NCBI GenBank assembly: GCA_030737835.1
Contig: JAUJYN010000012.1
Span: forward strand, 10,526,729 to 10,590,728
Length of the DNA stretch: 64,000 nucleotides
Source: Acorus gramineus
Lineage: Eukaryota; Streptophyta; Magnoliopsida; Acorales; Acoraceae
Direction of reading: 5' to 3'
Of the stretch, positions 44,395 to 57,900 are shown piece by piece (within the stretch, counting starts at the first letter, position 1; each line of letters begins with the position of its first letter). The notes under the pieces are model-generated. The model saw only the letters and a list, made by a program, of their open reading frames with translations, was not told the DNA's origin and ran no database searches. A program made the translations under genes and the position numbers.

Positions 44395-47300
44395 TTAACT
44401 ATTGGAGAGATGACCAAGTTCACAATCCTTCCTAACTTCCTCCGGAGGGATGAAGCACTCCGAGGACAATCCAGGGACATCAAACGCCACATCAATAATG
44501 TTCCACGTCTCTTCCATCCTCATCTCGACCTGGGGGACCCTCAGCTCCTCCCCGAATCTCGAAAGCGACACCATAGAACGGCCCGAGTGAGCAATCATGA
44601 CACCGTCAACAGAACCGTAATCTTCGATCCTCGAACCGATGGTGGTTACCCAGTACGTTGGTGGGGACCCGGGGGACTGGACTCTGGTCCACTGAGAGTC
44701 CTCCAGGTGCACGAGCAGTCCGGTCTTCTGGCTGAACCACCCGGTCATGTCGTGCTTTATGATGTCCGCCATGCCGTCGCTCCTGTCGGAGAGCGTCGCG
44801 TCTCTGACGGAGAGTTTCAATATGAAACAGTCTTGGTCGAAGATGGAACGGTCTCCGGTGTATTGCGCTGTGCTGAACATGGATGCCACTGCCAGAGGAT
44901 CCAACCCCTGCACATGAATAGACTCAATTATTTTTACCAACTAATATTTAACCATGATCTAATAGGATATATACTTTAATAAAAGTATATATCGTTTCAT
45001 TTTGAATTGAATGAAATAATTTTTAATAAGTGTGATAAAATATTTAATAAGGAATACACATCGTCTAACGAAGTATATATGATTGTATTTTGAATTGTAA
45101 AAAAAAACTAAGTGTAAAAATGCCCATATAAAATACATGCTCATGACCATTGTTTTAAAACCTGACCCGAGGAAGAGGGGTGGCAAATATTGGAGACCTA
45201 GGTGGAGTATGACTTTTTAAAACTAGTACTAGAAACCTTTTCTATTGAGTTCTCTTTTTCTTCTTTCAATACTTTTATTATTTTTCATGTATTATGTATT
45301 TTAATCCTTTTATCCCACTTCAGACATTCACTATTTTATGTCATAAAATAGAAATGATTACAAAAAAAATAAAATAAAATAAAAATAACAAAAATATAAA
45401 AAAAAAGAAAAAGAGAACTTAATAGAAAATGTTTCTACTAATTCTAAAAGGTCATACTCACAATTACAGAGAGAAAATTATGACAATATTTATTTTATAT
45501 CTATCTTTAGAAAATAGGTTATTCCCTTTTAGATTTTACAAAAGGGCAATTATTCAATTATTTAAAATTTGATGAAAAAATTGATCTACGCCAATTACAA
45601 ATGACAATTCCCATATTTAAAAAGTAGTAAACATTTAAAAAATATAAGATGATATATCATTTTTTAATAATTAAAATTAATTTAATTTTTGATTTTTTTT
45701 TTTTTTTTTTTGTTCTCACTCATGTCATAAATATTCTTTGAGTAAGGGTGCGTTTGGTTGCGCGATTGCGCAGCCTTTGCGATTGCAGGAAGCTGCGAGC
45801 TGCGTTTGCAATCGTGCAACAAAACACTTTTACCATAGCAGCTTCATGCACACAGATTTCAGGTAAATAGTGCCTAAAAGTTGCGATTTCAAAAAACTGA
45901 GAAAGTGAGTTTTAAACCTTAGATTTCTACAGGATCAGTTTTGCAATCGGCAACCAAACGCACCCTAAGATGAATTATTCGTCTGACACGGCCCATCATC
46001 ATTGGGACTATCATTTTATTTTGTACTTCGTTTCTTGCCATTTCAATCAACAGTGAAAGCTTTATGCATTTAAAAAAAAACTGTTTTATAAATAAGTGCG
46101 AATACACTAAATTTTTTTTTTAGTCCAAAACATAATCTTATATATTGCATTAAAAATTTAGTGAAACATATACTTCGTTAGATGTTTATATACCCTATTA
46201 AATATTTTTTTTTATATTTATTAAAAATATGTTAATTCAATTCAAAATGGAATGATATACATTTTTCATCAAAATATCTACTTCATTAGATAATATTTAC
46301 TTTTTTTTAAAAATAAAATATATATAAGATCTGAGTTTTGATTGATGAACCGCGACTAAGTCTAACATTTTTCTTTACAAATACGAGATCACTTTTTCAA
46401 AAGCGAGGGTTTGAACTCAATTCCAGTGGAGCGAAAAGTCAGTGGAACTTGCCTGAAGAGCGCGACGGAGAGGGCGAGAACCGCGTCCCTTGGCGGCATG
46501 GGGCATGAGCCAAGGGGTCCTTCTCCACGCAACGCTTCCATCGCATCCTGCCGCGACGCTGAGCCCGCCGACCACGAGGTCCACATGCCACTTATCGGGC
46601 GTCATGTGCCACATCACGAAGCATCCCTTTTGGAAGGAAGACGACGGAGACGACGACAACGATGGGGCGGTCAGCCCTCGCTGCGGCTCCTCCTCCACCC
46701 TCCACATCTTCACCTTCCCCAACACATAGAGGCTCTTCATGTTTTCCATCTTTTGACACCCCGTCGTCGCCTTGTATTGCTTTATCACGTACTGCGCCTT
46801 CGACGACACCTGCAAATTAGGATAATATAATGCACAAAAAGTCTCAACTCTAATATGCAAATGCTCTTAATTCTTTTAATATGGCATGTGTTTTTATAAA
46901 AAATAAAATGTATATTTTAATAAATTATAGAAAATGTAGAATTTTTTTATTAAATCATATGCTTTGTTAATGTAAGTACATGTTTCAGTAATTTTCTGTT
47001 AACGCGTATGAAATTGAAATTATAGCTTAAAAAAAAAAACTATGTGTAACAGATTTAGTTGAATGAGCCTTAATTTTCAAAATATTAGCGCATGGGTGTG
47101 TTTGTACCTAATTTTAATGAAAAATGATGAAAAATAAATATTACTTTTCTTGAGTTCTATTACATAGAACATTTGTTCAGTCCTATATACTTCATTAGCA
47201 TCATATATTCATATTAATGAGATACATATATTTTGTTATAAAATTTTCACATTTTCTATAAATAAAATTCATGCATTTTATTCGAATATATGCTTTATTT

Positions 47301-48728
47301 TTTTATATAAAAATATGTATAGGTAAATGATTAGTTAAAAAAAAAATTTAAAACATGTGATAAGTACTAAAATTGAATTGGCAAAAGAAGTATACTTAAC
47401 ATTTTACTTTTCTCTTTGACGATTGTGATAAGAAGTGATTAAAGAATTGATGTCATCACTTCTCGTCATATTCAAATTCAATAAACGCAAATTAACGTTC
47501 ATCACACGCACACACTACCCCAAGTAATTCATGATTTATATGGTTGAACGAGACTTAATTTTTAAAATATAAAGCCCAAAGGAGAATATTAGGGGCTAGT
47601 CTGGCATGGGATAAGTGGTGGAGTAAGATATAATTGTGTGGATAAATAAAGGGGAGGACAACTTATCCTAATTGGTATAAAAAAATAATTGGGATAAAGT
47701 GCGGATAATTGTTCAGATTTTTAAATGATAAAAGAAGATTTTTTGTCCTATTTAAAGGGAGTGATAACATTTATTATCACCTTTTGTTTCAATTTTGACA
47801 AATGTGAATATAATTAAAAATTAATAGATTTTTTATCTCTTATAATTAAAATAATTTATCCTTAAAATCTTAACTCCTTATCAAATTAGAGGTTGCGTTT
47901 GTACTTAATTCTAATTCTGAGTGAAAAATAGAATAAAGAAAAGTAATTTGTTCAATGAGAAGTGATAAAAAAATATATATTCTTTTTTATGAGTTTAATT
48001 TTTCTGATAAAAATTGGACCAGAAATGATAAAAAATCGATATCATCACTTCCCTTAATATTCAATTCTAATTAGAAGAGGTGAAAAAATTTACTTCATCC
48101 TCTAAAGAAGCAAGATGATGAGAAAAATGAAAGATATATTTTTTTTCTTCCACTTGTTTGAACAGGTAAATCATTTTGTCTTTTACCTAAGTATGCGATT
48201 GTGACAAGAAGTGATACAAAATATATGTCATCACTTTCCTTCAAATTCACTTCAAATTCAATTCTAGGATAAGGTATGAAAATTAACTACTCTTCTAAAG
48301 AAACAAACAAAGAACATTTTTCAAGTGGTAAAATTAAATTTTACTTTTCTTTTCATTTTTTTTAGATTACTGCATGTAATGCAGAAACAAACACTAAAAA
48401 GATCCATGGAAACATCAATGATTTCATTCTTATATATGCTTTTCTCATTATGGCTCATACACCGTGAACTTATTTGCTTCATTTATAAATACACTTACAT
48501 CGAGAGGTTGCTGGATATCAACAGAAAAAGGGGAGAGAGGGCATGCCACAACACTTAGAAGAAGCTTCAGATCAGATCTCTTATGGAAGATCATAGGAAG
48601 CTGTGACTTGATCCAGTCTCTCCATTGATGATGCTTCTGCTTCTGCTTCTTTTGACTTTTCTTCTTCTTTGACATCCTCATAGACTCTTCTTCATCTATA
48701 GGTTCCTCCATGAGAGGAGGAAGGTGAC

Positions 48729-48732
<4 letters not shown>
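44395..48732 (-). CDS. DUF620 family protein, plant-specific, function unknown
   Basis: Three exons, 48732-48499, 46809-46453, 44907-44395, give 367 aa. Exon 1 starts MSHLPPLMEEP, has a Lys-rich stretch, then WRDWIKSQLP and SDLKLLLSVVACPLSPFSV, the usual N-terminal block of the family. Exon 2 carries AQYVIKQYKATTGCQ, GCFVMWHM and RRTPWLMPHAAKG...PLRRALQ; exon 3 GLDPLAVASMFSTAQY, SQKTGLLVHLEDSQWTRVQ, ETWNIIDVAFDVPGLS and CFIPPEEV. Order and length fit Arabidopsis DUF620 proteins. Intron 1 is GT-AG; intron 2 begins CAG|GCAAGT, a GC-AG intron, and only this junction keeps the ALQ-GLDP frame. No signal peptide or membrane segment is evident. Intron 2 holds a Harbinger MITE. A (GA)n tract abuts the ATG. 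Confidence 0.95.
45746..45965. mobile_element. Harbinger/Tourist-like MITE in DUF620 intron 2
   Basis: A 220-bp unit with perfect 16-base inverted ends GGGTGCGTTTGGTTGC, flanked by TAA on both sides (45743-45745 and 45966-45968), the three-base target duplication of the PIF/Harbinger superfamily. The interior is short, with several GCGATTGC motifs, and non-coding. The clean ends suggest a recent insertion. Confidence 0.93.

Positions 48733-48768
<36 letters not shown>
48733..48768 (-). promoter_or_regulatory. (GA)18 tract directly before the DUF620 start codon
   Basis: On the gene strand an uninterrupted GA repeat of 36 bases ends immediately before the ATG, so it lies in the 5'UTR. GA repeats in leaders and promoters of plants are known binding sites for BBR/BPC proteins, but length polymorphism without function is equally possible. 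Confidence 0.6.
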
Positions 48769-48774
<6 letters not shown>

Positions 48775-50042
48775 GTGTGTGTTTTTTATTTGTCTAAGAA
48801 GGAATGGATGACACTTAAATAAACCATGCAAAGACTAAAATGGAATGAAAGGTGAAGGTGAGTTGGTGGTGATAATGAATATTAGACATTCTTAATATAT
48901 ATTATCTTGATTTGGTGGTGAGAGGGTACGAGAAGAGAAGAGGGGGCTTTAAAGGAAGGCAAAGTGTGAAGGTAGTAGTGGTGGTGGGAGAGGGGTCTGT
49001 TTTCATTGATAATAATTGTGGGGGAAGATTTTTCAGGTCATACATAAGACTTGTAAAGAAAGAGAGTAAATGAAAGATACCAAAGATTACATCTCTCTCA
49101 ATAAGGTATATATATCTCTCAATGAATAGTATACAGATTTTTTTATAATATATGGGACATAATAAGATAGGAAAATAAATGAAGACGTTATTTTTAGGCC
49201 TAATTAAATTTTATTTTTATTTTTTATTTATGGTTATTGAATTAATGAGTAATGGTTGGTGGGTATATTTAAGAGTTTGAAATTTGAAATTAATTGTGGA
49301 GTAGATAGTACTCTGCATTGTCAACCATCCTTTGTGAATGCAATTGTCACAGGTCATATGTATTAAACACACTGTATGCACATGAATTTTCCGGGAGAGG
49401 CCTTATTTTTCTTTTTGCAAGGGATTTGAAAAAGACAGAGGGAGAGTCCAAGAATTTAAAAGGGAGGAGGGACACGGGCAGCACATGACACATGCTTTTT
49501 GTTGGGCACATTTTGAGAATAATAAAAGGTTGAAAGACATTGGTTATTGGTAGGGTGCAACTTGGATGGATTGAATTAGACCCAATTTAATTTAATCCAA
49601 AATTTAGATATGTTTAGGTCGGAATTTTAGCATTCGGGGTCAATTCAAGTCTGAACCGATTCTAATTTGGGTTGGATATACCTAAACCCGAAATTTTCAT
49701 ATCTAAATAAAATGTTATAAGGAAAATCATAATTTTTTAATGTGCATGATAAAATTTAAATTGTACAATTTAAACTTTTTTTAATAATATTATTGAAAAT
49801 AACAAATAATTAAAGATATTTTGCAAAAATGTGATTTTTTAGGGGTATACATGTATACAAAAAAAATCAAGAACTAAATTATTCCTGAAATTATTTTAAA
49901 AATTCATAACTTTTCAAGTATAACTCCGATTGAGGTGATCAATAACTCATTGGGAAGAGATTTTCAATACATACTTATGATCATGAAATAGATTTTTCCC
50001 AAAAATGATTAATTGTATGATGAAAATGAGATCAAAAGTTAA

Positions 50043-50668
50043 AACCCATATTTAACCCAAATTAGCTATTTAACATCTATATTCCATGATTATCTCAATC
50101 TAAATCTAATAAAAATAATAATAACAAAAAAATATGATGATATGGCACAATCACTACCATCCATTCAATATATCATTGATATAAATATATAGATTAAAAA
50201 GACAGATTTGATTAATATCTCACATTATCTTTTAAAATATTAAAAATATGTGTTTTTTTCATTCTTACCCTTAATATAAAATTAAAAGTTTAAATATACC
50301 TAAGGATAAAATTGGTAATTAAAATGTTAACGAACAAAACTTAAACACTTTTGAAATTCATATTTGACCTAAAATTAGCTATTTATAACATATATTCTAT
50401 GATTATTTCAATCTAAATCTAATAAAAAAAGTAATAACAACAATAATATGACATGATGACTACCATTCATTCAATATATCATTAATATAGATATATAGAT
50501 TAAAAAGATAAATTTGATGAATATCTCACATTATCTTTTAAAATATCAAAAATGTGTTTTTTTTCATTCTTATCTTTAATATAAAATTAAAAGTTCAAGC
50601 ATAACTAAGGATAAAATTGGAAATGAAAATGTTACACACGAAAAAACAAACAAAACTTAAACACTTTT
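50043..50668. repeat. Tandem duplication of a unit of about 310 bp
   Basis: Copy 1 (about 50043-50352) and copy 2 (about 50353-50668) align throughout. Shared phrases include TCAATCTAAATCTAATAAAA, ATATATAGATTAAAAAGA, ATATCTCACATTATCTTTTA and AACAAAACTTAAACACTTTT. They differ by scattered substitutions and small indels, so the duplication is not recent. Non-coding. Confidence 0.85.
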
Positions 50669-51029
50669 GGTTAGATAATATATAGATTATCTTTGATTTT
50701 AGATTAAAGTTAAGAATGGAAAAATATTTTTATTAGTTAAATTGGGATAAGGATAAAAAGAATCTATCTATTTATATGTGTGTGTGTATATATATATAAA
50801 TTGGATAATGTCATATTTGTTCCCACCAAATATCAATATTTTTTAATGATTTTTTTTTATTTGTACCTCTAAAAAATTCAAATTTTGACAAAATATCTCT
50901 AATGATTTGTTATTTTTAACAATACCCCTGCATGAACACCAACTTTTTTTACCCATTTAAAGGATATTGCTGGTTTAAGAGTTTCAAGTAAAGAATTTTG
51001 ACAATATAGGATTGTTCCCACATACTTCA

Positions 51030-51313
51030 TCAGAAACGATTCGATTGGAGGTGGGACTAGAAGACTTCCCATACTTTGATTACTTCATCGATGATGAAAC
51101 AGAATATGTAGAAGATTCCAAACGCAACAATCCTAGTGATGCAGAGTACGAAGAATTTACTTCCCGGATTTAGAGTATCTGGAAGAGATCACATTTGAAG
51201 AAGATTATGTGGAAATCAACAACAACTACATACCAAAAGCTGTCGATGGAGATGAGGAATGTTTTAACTTCTCGAATGCATCCTTAGAAATCAATTTATA
51301 TTGCAAATGTTGA
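51030..51313 (+). pseudogene. Unrecognised acidic coding-like fragment
   Basis: The sequence is less AT-rich than its surroundings and reads LEVGLEDFPYFDYFIDDETE then YVEDSKRNNPSDAEYEEF. After a shift of frame near 51163 it continues DLEYLEEITFEEDYVEINNN and ends at a stop at 51311-51313. There is no start codon or splice structure. I do not recognise the family. The uneven composition and acidic bias suggest a broken piece of a real gene, perhaps carried by an element. Confidence 0.4.
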
Positions 51314-51814
51314 AGTTGACATGTTTGATCGAGGTTGATATTGTACGAGTTTGAGGACAAACTCTCTCCTATATGGAAAGAATGACGCAAATAAAGATGA
51401 TATAAATAAAATAGTCCAACGATATAAAGCATATTGATTTGATATTTTTCACTTGTTTGAGATGATTATATCTCGGATTCTAATTGGGCGTTTGGTAATA
51501 GAGATTGTGAGTGATTCTACTTTTTAACTAAGCAGAAAGATCAAACGTGTTTTCAAATGCTATTAATTAAAAAGTTACTTACATCTTTTAATACAAAAAT
51601 ATTGTTTTTTAAAAAAACACAGAAAATACACTTTATTTAAAATCTTATTTCTCAAACGTGTTTTCAAACGCTATGAAAGTATACAATGAGTTATATAAGA
51701 TTTATCATATTTTTGGCATGAGAGATCTATACATGATGTTATATATGATTTTTAATCACGTGGAAACATGGGCGAATTATAACCGTAAAAAACATATGGG
51801 ATATTTTCCTTTGC

Positions 51815-53160
51815 GAGCCCTGCTACACAAGCCACATTGATAGGCCCTATGAGGTGTCACTCCCTCATTGGTTGCTTTTTTGAATTTTAAAAAAAGGTTA
51901 AAAATGCAAAATACAGTATTACCCTTATTTAAATCCCACATTTTCCTCTCTCATTAAACTCATCTCCACTTTTTTCAAAAAACAAATTAACCTATTGCAT
52001 TTTAGAAATCCATTTTTTCAAAATCAATTCAAAATTAAAAAAAAAGAAACCATTAAAAACAAGACCGAAATTAGAATCCTCTCCGGATTCTTACAAAATC
52101 TTAAAAAAATGAAATCATTGAAAAAAACCCATTTATTCAAAAACATTGAAAAAGATGGAATTTTTATTTGCAACCTCACATTCAATCAGAAAACGATGGT
52201 GATAAAAAATAATCAATGTTTTGTTTTTTTGAAACATTGCTGTTAATTTGATGATTATTTAATTACAATCATTAGACAAAGTATTTGTGATGGATGTTGA
52301 TAAATGCGGAAATAAAACACAAATCATGGTATAAAACAAGAGTTCAGAATAAAAGTCTGTTACATTTATAAAATGTAACTTAATTTCAACAATAAATTGC
52401 ATTAAAAGTGAGTTACATTTATAAATGTAACTGATTTTTGGTATATGTAACAATTAAAAGTCAGTTACATTCCACAAATGTAACTGACTTTGAGATATAA
52501 TGCATTACCATGTCACTAACTTTTCAAAAATAATGTATATAAGTCTAAAATTGAAATGTAACTAATTGAAATATTTTGAAATATCATATATATAAGTCTT
52601 TAATAATTTGAAATATAATGCATTAACATGCCAGATTCAACATTCAACATCAAAAACGTGAAATCAGAAACTTTCATATAAAATTTGAAACTGCCCAGAA
52701 TTAACATAAAAACAGATTCGAAATACAAAAAATAAATAAATAAATAAAAATATACAACAATAACCACCACACCTGAATCGGCAGATATTGAAATGGATAC
52801 CAAAATGTTCAATTGTTTTCTTTGATTGGATAAATGGTTGAGATAGTCCTCCAGAAATCAAATCCGATTTAAAAAGTCGACCAAATATCGAAACCGATCT
52901 GTTTCAAAGAGTTCTTCAAAAAATTTAAGACATTTCAGCATGAAAATTGAGGAGAAAATTCAATTATCAATAGATGATTAAAAAAAAATCCAAAAATGAA
53001 AAACAAATCACAAATAAATGCAATGCAATCACGAAAATATATAACCGTCCCATTAATACGGTCGAAGTTACCTAAATTGAATTAAAGGGTATTACGGGTA
53101 ATACCATCAATGTCACCTCATGGGGCTTACATGGGGCCTATGAAATGGGGCTTGTGAATC
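51815..53160. mobile_element. Mutator-like non-autonomous element with 12-bp flanking repeats
   Basis: ATTTTCCTTTGC lies at 51803-51814 and at 53161-53172. The ends are inverted but imperfect: left ACACAAGCCACATTGATAGG and CCCTATGAGGTGTCA, right (complement) TCACAAGCCCCATTTCATAG and CCCATGAGGTGACAT. The interior has repeated GTTACATTTATAAATGTAAC palindromes and a leader-like CT-rich stretch. It resembles the 23.5-24.9 kb element and, more loosely, the interior of the 18.8-kb MULE. No transposase. Confidence 0.85.
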
Positions 53161-53172
53161 ATTTTCCTTTGC

Positions 53173-54918
53173 TAAATCTCTGACTATTTGTTATTTCTAA
53201 TAATACAATTCGAAAGAGTTTAAATTATACATGAGTGTCGTTTTTTATTTTTCTATTCGAGCAATATTATTGATTTTAGAGCTCCAAATGAGATATTTTT
53301 ACGATATAGGGTTGATTGAGCGATTTGTATACAAAAAAACTCATTTTCAGTTGTAACATATATCTTTTATGTGTAATTTTATAATAAATTATAAAAATGA
53401 TTTATTTAATCATTATTTAGATTTTCATTATTTAATTTATGTATATATAACATGATATATTATATCGCATATAAATGAGTTGAAAAAAATTGAGAATATT
53501 GTCATATGTTATTTAATTTTAATAGAATTTGTAAAGACTTTTATAAATAATTGACTTTTGTGGATTTTAGAGAGAGAAATACGAAGGAAAAAATTATTTT
53601 AAAATCCTACCAAATAGATGGAATTCATGTGGACATTCATTCTAACACTTCTCTCTTTTCACATAACTCCCTTCTCTTTCTACTTTTTACTTTTATGTTG
53701 TTTTCATGATAAATTATTTTTTGTTTTCATATTTGTTCCTATTTTTTTATAATTTATATGTTTATCATCTTTATTTTTTATTTTTGATGAATGCGTGTAT
53801 ATGCATGAAATATTGATATCATTTCATATATTCGATGAATATATGAGAATAGTAGATTTGTTTGTATTACAATAAATCATTATTATTATTTTTTATTATA
53901 TATACAATGATGCCTAGGTCCATCATAATTTTGAAAGATATGTATTTATTTTATTATTTAGTTAATTATACGTGTAGTAATTTCATAATTTTTAATTTGA
54001 TTTGTCTTGGGGTGCTTATATTTCTGCACAATATTAATCGGGGCAGAGAAGAGATTTTTAAAATATTGACTAAATGCTTATGGGATGTCCGTGACACCGA
54101 TATTCATGGTGACTAATGACATAATTATCTATTTAAAAATGATATTTTAATGATGCCATTATGGCAATATGCATTTGAGTTATGTAAAGATATTTATTAA
54201 AAAAGTTGTATTTCATGTTGGGTATGAATAATTTGGGCTAATTTATTTATTTTTCTTTATTTAAAAGTCATATTTTTATATAATGATTCTCCCGCTAGAT
54301 ATGTTGGATAAACTTATGTTTGAATTTGTTATTTTTAAAACTCTAAAAACAATTATGTGAGAGTCAATGAAAATTAATATGTAAAAGTTTACAAAGGTCT
54401 AAAAAAGCCTATAAGAGTTGATATCTAAAAGTTTACAACGGTCGTGTAAAAATATATGAAAGCATATATATAAAAATACGTGAAACAAAGTAGGTAAAAG
54501 TTGATGAAAGTATGCAAAGTCCATCGCGATGAGTTATGTAAGATCTATCATATTTTTCGGAATGGCGGTCTATATACATTATGTATATGATGGTTTATAA
54601 CATGAAAGCATGTGGGAATTACAAGTTTAAAACAATAAAAAAGACAGTGTGTAACATTTTCCTTTTCTAAAAATCAGTGAATTGAGTAAGCATATGATTT
54701 TTTTTTAAAAATAAACCCTTTAGTAACTTTGAAAAATAACATATCCATAAATTATTTAGTTTTTTTTTTTTAATTCTTACGAGGGATTAAAAATGAACAT
54801 ATCTTTTAAATCATCTAATTTACCGGACTTAAAATTAAAAATTTAATTTTTTAATATATTAAAAAAACCCTTCAGTAACTTCGAAAAATAACAAAAAAAT
54901 CGTCAGCTGTTCTCCAAT
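53173..54918. other. Intergenic, upstream of the SET-domain gene
   Basis: Extremely AT-rich DNA with no gene or well-bounded repeat. GC content rises only at about 54900, just before the start codon, so the leader of the next gene is short or very AT-rich. Confidence 0.5.
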
Positions 54919-57900
54919 ATGTCTCTCTCCACCGCCCTCCGCCGTCAGACGCCGTGGAAACCTCTGCTCCGCCGCTATCGTCCCTTCTCGACCTCGCCAG
55001 AGGACGGGCCTCGGCCGCCACGGCCACCCCCTCCACCCCCTCCTCCTCCGATTCGGGTCGGCTTCACCGAGTCCGCAGGTCGTGGCGTCTTCGCCACCCG
55101 TCCTATCCGCGCCGGCGACCCGATCCACACCGCCAAGCCCCTCGTCACCCACCCTTCCCCGTCCCTCCTCCACCAAGTACGCTCTCTCTCAATCTCTCTT
55201 GATTTTATTTTATTTTTTAATTTTTTTGGATCTGAATGAAAGCATTCTTGTTTTGCTGTCAAAATATTGTGTTGATTGTCCGATTTGATTACACAAGTAG
55301 AATCTGATATCAAGCAAGAACAAAAGAAACAGAATGGTGTAGCATTAACATATCAGTACTGACATGCATGGCTTTCTGTACTGTCTAAGGTACCTGGCAT
55401 TGTTGTGGATGAAATTGATTATATTGAGGTTGATTTTCTAGAGAAATGATGATTGCACCGACAAATTACATTTTCATTTACTGGGCAAAGGATCATTTAG
55501 ATTAATGGAGGCATTTGTGTTCTCCACAAATGCTTTCTTGATCTTTAATTATTGACTTTTAGTACACACCATAGCTGTGGTTTGGCTGTTGCAGCCTTCG
55601 ACTCGAGTCATCTAGACATTGAAGTGCGCCAAGAAATATTTCAATTTCTTCCCTTCTGTCTGCCTCATTCCAATAGGTTACAATGGGGGAATGATGGTAA
55701 GAGTACATGTGAACTTTGTGAGAGGGAGGTTGAAACAATAGATCATTTATTCTAGGTGCCCTTTTAGCCTTGGATTTGGGAGAAGATTGGCTTTAGGGAC
55801 CCAATGTTCCTTTAGTGAATTCAATGGCATGTGGAGTTGGTTCCAGAAAAGATGTTAGCAAAGCGATCGAAGCAACATAACTTTGTTCTGATGGCTTATC
55901 ACTCATGTAGTGTGTTGATGCATATGGACCACACGCAAGGAATGCATATTCCAACACATGATGATCTAGTTGGAAAACACTTAGGCATCAATATTTTCCT
56001 TACTTAGAATTTGGGTCATAACGGTTCTTGGAGTGAGGTCGCATTCAACCATTATGGATAATTCATATTGCGGACTGATCATAAGGGGTTATCTAATTTG
56101 GGGGTTGTCTCATTCCAAGCGGGATTTCTTCTGTTGTATTCTTTTTATTTTAGCTTTTTGTGCAGAGATCCCTCATCTCCACCCCTTTTGGAGGGCATCT
56201 TTTCATAGTAAGATTTCTCCAACTTTTTTTTTTTATATAAAAAAAAGAAGAAAAATCTGGCATGATCTGATTGACCTGACTCGATGGGTCTTTGATAATG
56301 GCTCATTTATCGAATATGTAGAAAGAGTTTGAGATTCATTAAAGGGTGAATGTTGCACATTGTTTACAGTTTTATTTTGATTTTTTACTGGCTATATATT
56401 TTTGGAATTGAAGAATATATAAGAACAAGAACATGTTTATCGAATAGGAAGTTATTCAAATAATGAGAATGACCCTATTCAGTGCATGGAAATATCATAT
56501 CATTTGGATATATACAAATATTGTTGTACATCTTACTATTCATCTATACATAGTTTGAGCACCGGATATCTAGATGAAGATATATCATTTACCTTGATAA
56601 AGTTTAATAATGGTTTTAGATGCTAAATTTTCCAAGTTCTATAATATAAGGTTGATTATCATTTTGTTTATTTCTTGATGTCAGGTCTGCTATTTTTGTC
56701 TGAAGAAGTTGGGAAGAGAAAAATCTGCAGTTTCTCTTCCTATCCAAGATGGTGGTTCTGTTTTATATGAATCTGCATCAGCATCCACCATAAGGGAAAC
56801 AATCTGTTTCTGCACCGAGAAATGCAGTGAGTACTCAAAGGTTTGTTGTTCCTCTAGATTGATTTTCATATCATGCGTATGTCTGTTGTCCATTCATATA
56901 AATTTATACTTTATGCAAGAAAGTTAACAAATCCAGTTCTGATGGCCCATGTAATGTTTTCTCCCTCTCTTGAATGTAAAACTTTCCAAACTTTAAACTA
57001 TATCAACATTGTTAAGGCAACTAGCTTGACCAAAAGCAGGCATCACCACCTTCGAGGCCTGGCATGCATATGTGCATACATTATAAAATACCGATGGCAA
57101 TGTATTGTGTTATCATAGAAGTAGTTTTTTTTTTTTTGGTGCTCCCGTGAGTTTCATCCCCTGGCCTCCTTTACAGAGAGGTTACTAGCCGACTTAACCA
57201 AAGCTCAGTTCGTATAACAGAAGTAGATTTTAGCCATCTAAAAAACATTGGCATTACGTTTTTGGTAAGCAAAGGTTAATAATGTGCTCGTAATATTTAT
57301 GTGTTTAGGGATTTTATGAAATTGAAAGGAGAGCAGATTGGTCCGCATTTGATGAGCATTGCAGGTATGAAATCCAAAAACAGATAAATGTAGTTCATTA
57401 TGACAGCACCAATGATCTTTTGGTTAAAATAATCAAGGTTCAATCAAAACTAAATTATATTTTAACCATGCATGTCCATCTTTCTCGATTATGTTGTTAG
57501 TCTTCTTTTTTCGTCTCAAATTTTTTGTAAATAATAGACTATATTTGGATCATTTAAATTATAGTGTATGAAACTAAATTCGGATCATAGCAAATGCTTT
57601 CAAATTCCTTGCTGTAGTGGTAAAGAGAGGTGGGAATGTTGATGATGATGTTTTATCATAGCTTTGAAGATTGATCTTTTTTGATAAGTGGAAGGTGACT
57701 TAGATAGTCAGATCGAAATATCGATTTAAGTTTTTTTAATAATATATAAAAAAAATCAGAAAAAAATAAAAAATATATAATTTTTTTTGTGTAGAAAATG
57801 GAGAAATAAATTGAAATTTAGTGATGAACTTTTTAATTTTTGATAGAAATAGAATATGTAACGAATTTTTTAAAATTAAATCCAAAGATTATATATATAA

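Larger units (their letters stand above)
48769..51814. other. DUF620 upstream region and intergenic DNA
   Basis: Contains the DUF620 promoter side (48.8-49.5 kb), GGGTTGG/AACCC-like phrases (49560-49690) recalling hAT ends but without matching termini, a tandem duplication (50043-50668) and an unrecognised coding-like fragment (51030-51313). No intact gene is visible. Confidence 0.5.

Noticed and set aside
46453-46453. A GT donor three bases downstream for DUF620 exon 2
   Set aside because: It would shift the frame into exon 3, whereas CAG|GC keeps the conserved ALQ-GLDP join.
44410-46830. Plus-strand open frames over DUF620 exons (44410-44979, 46411-46830)
   Set aside because: Antisense shadows of conserved DUF620 exons.
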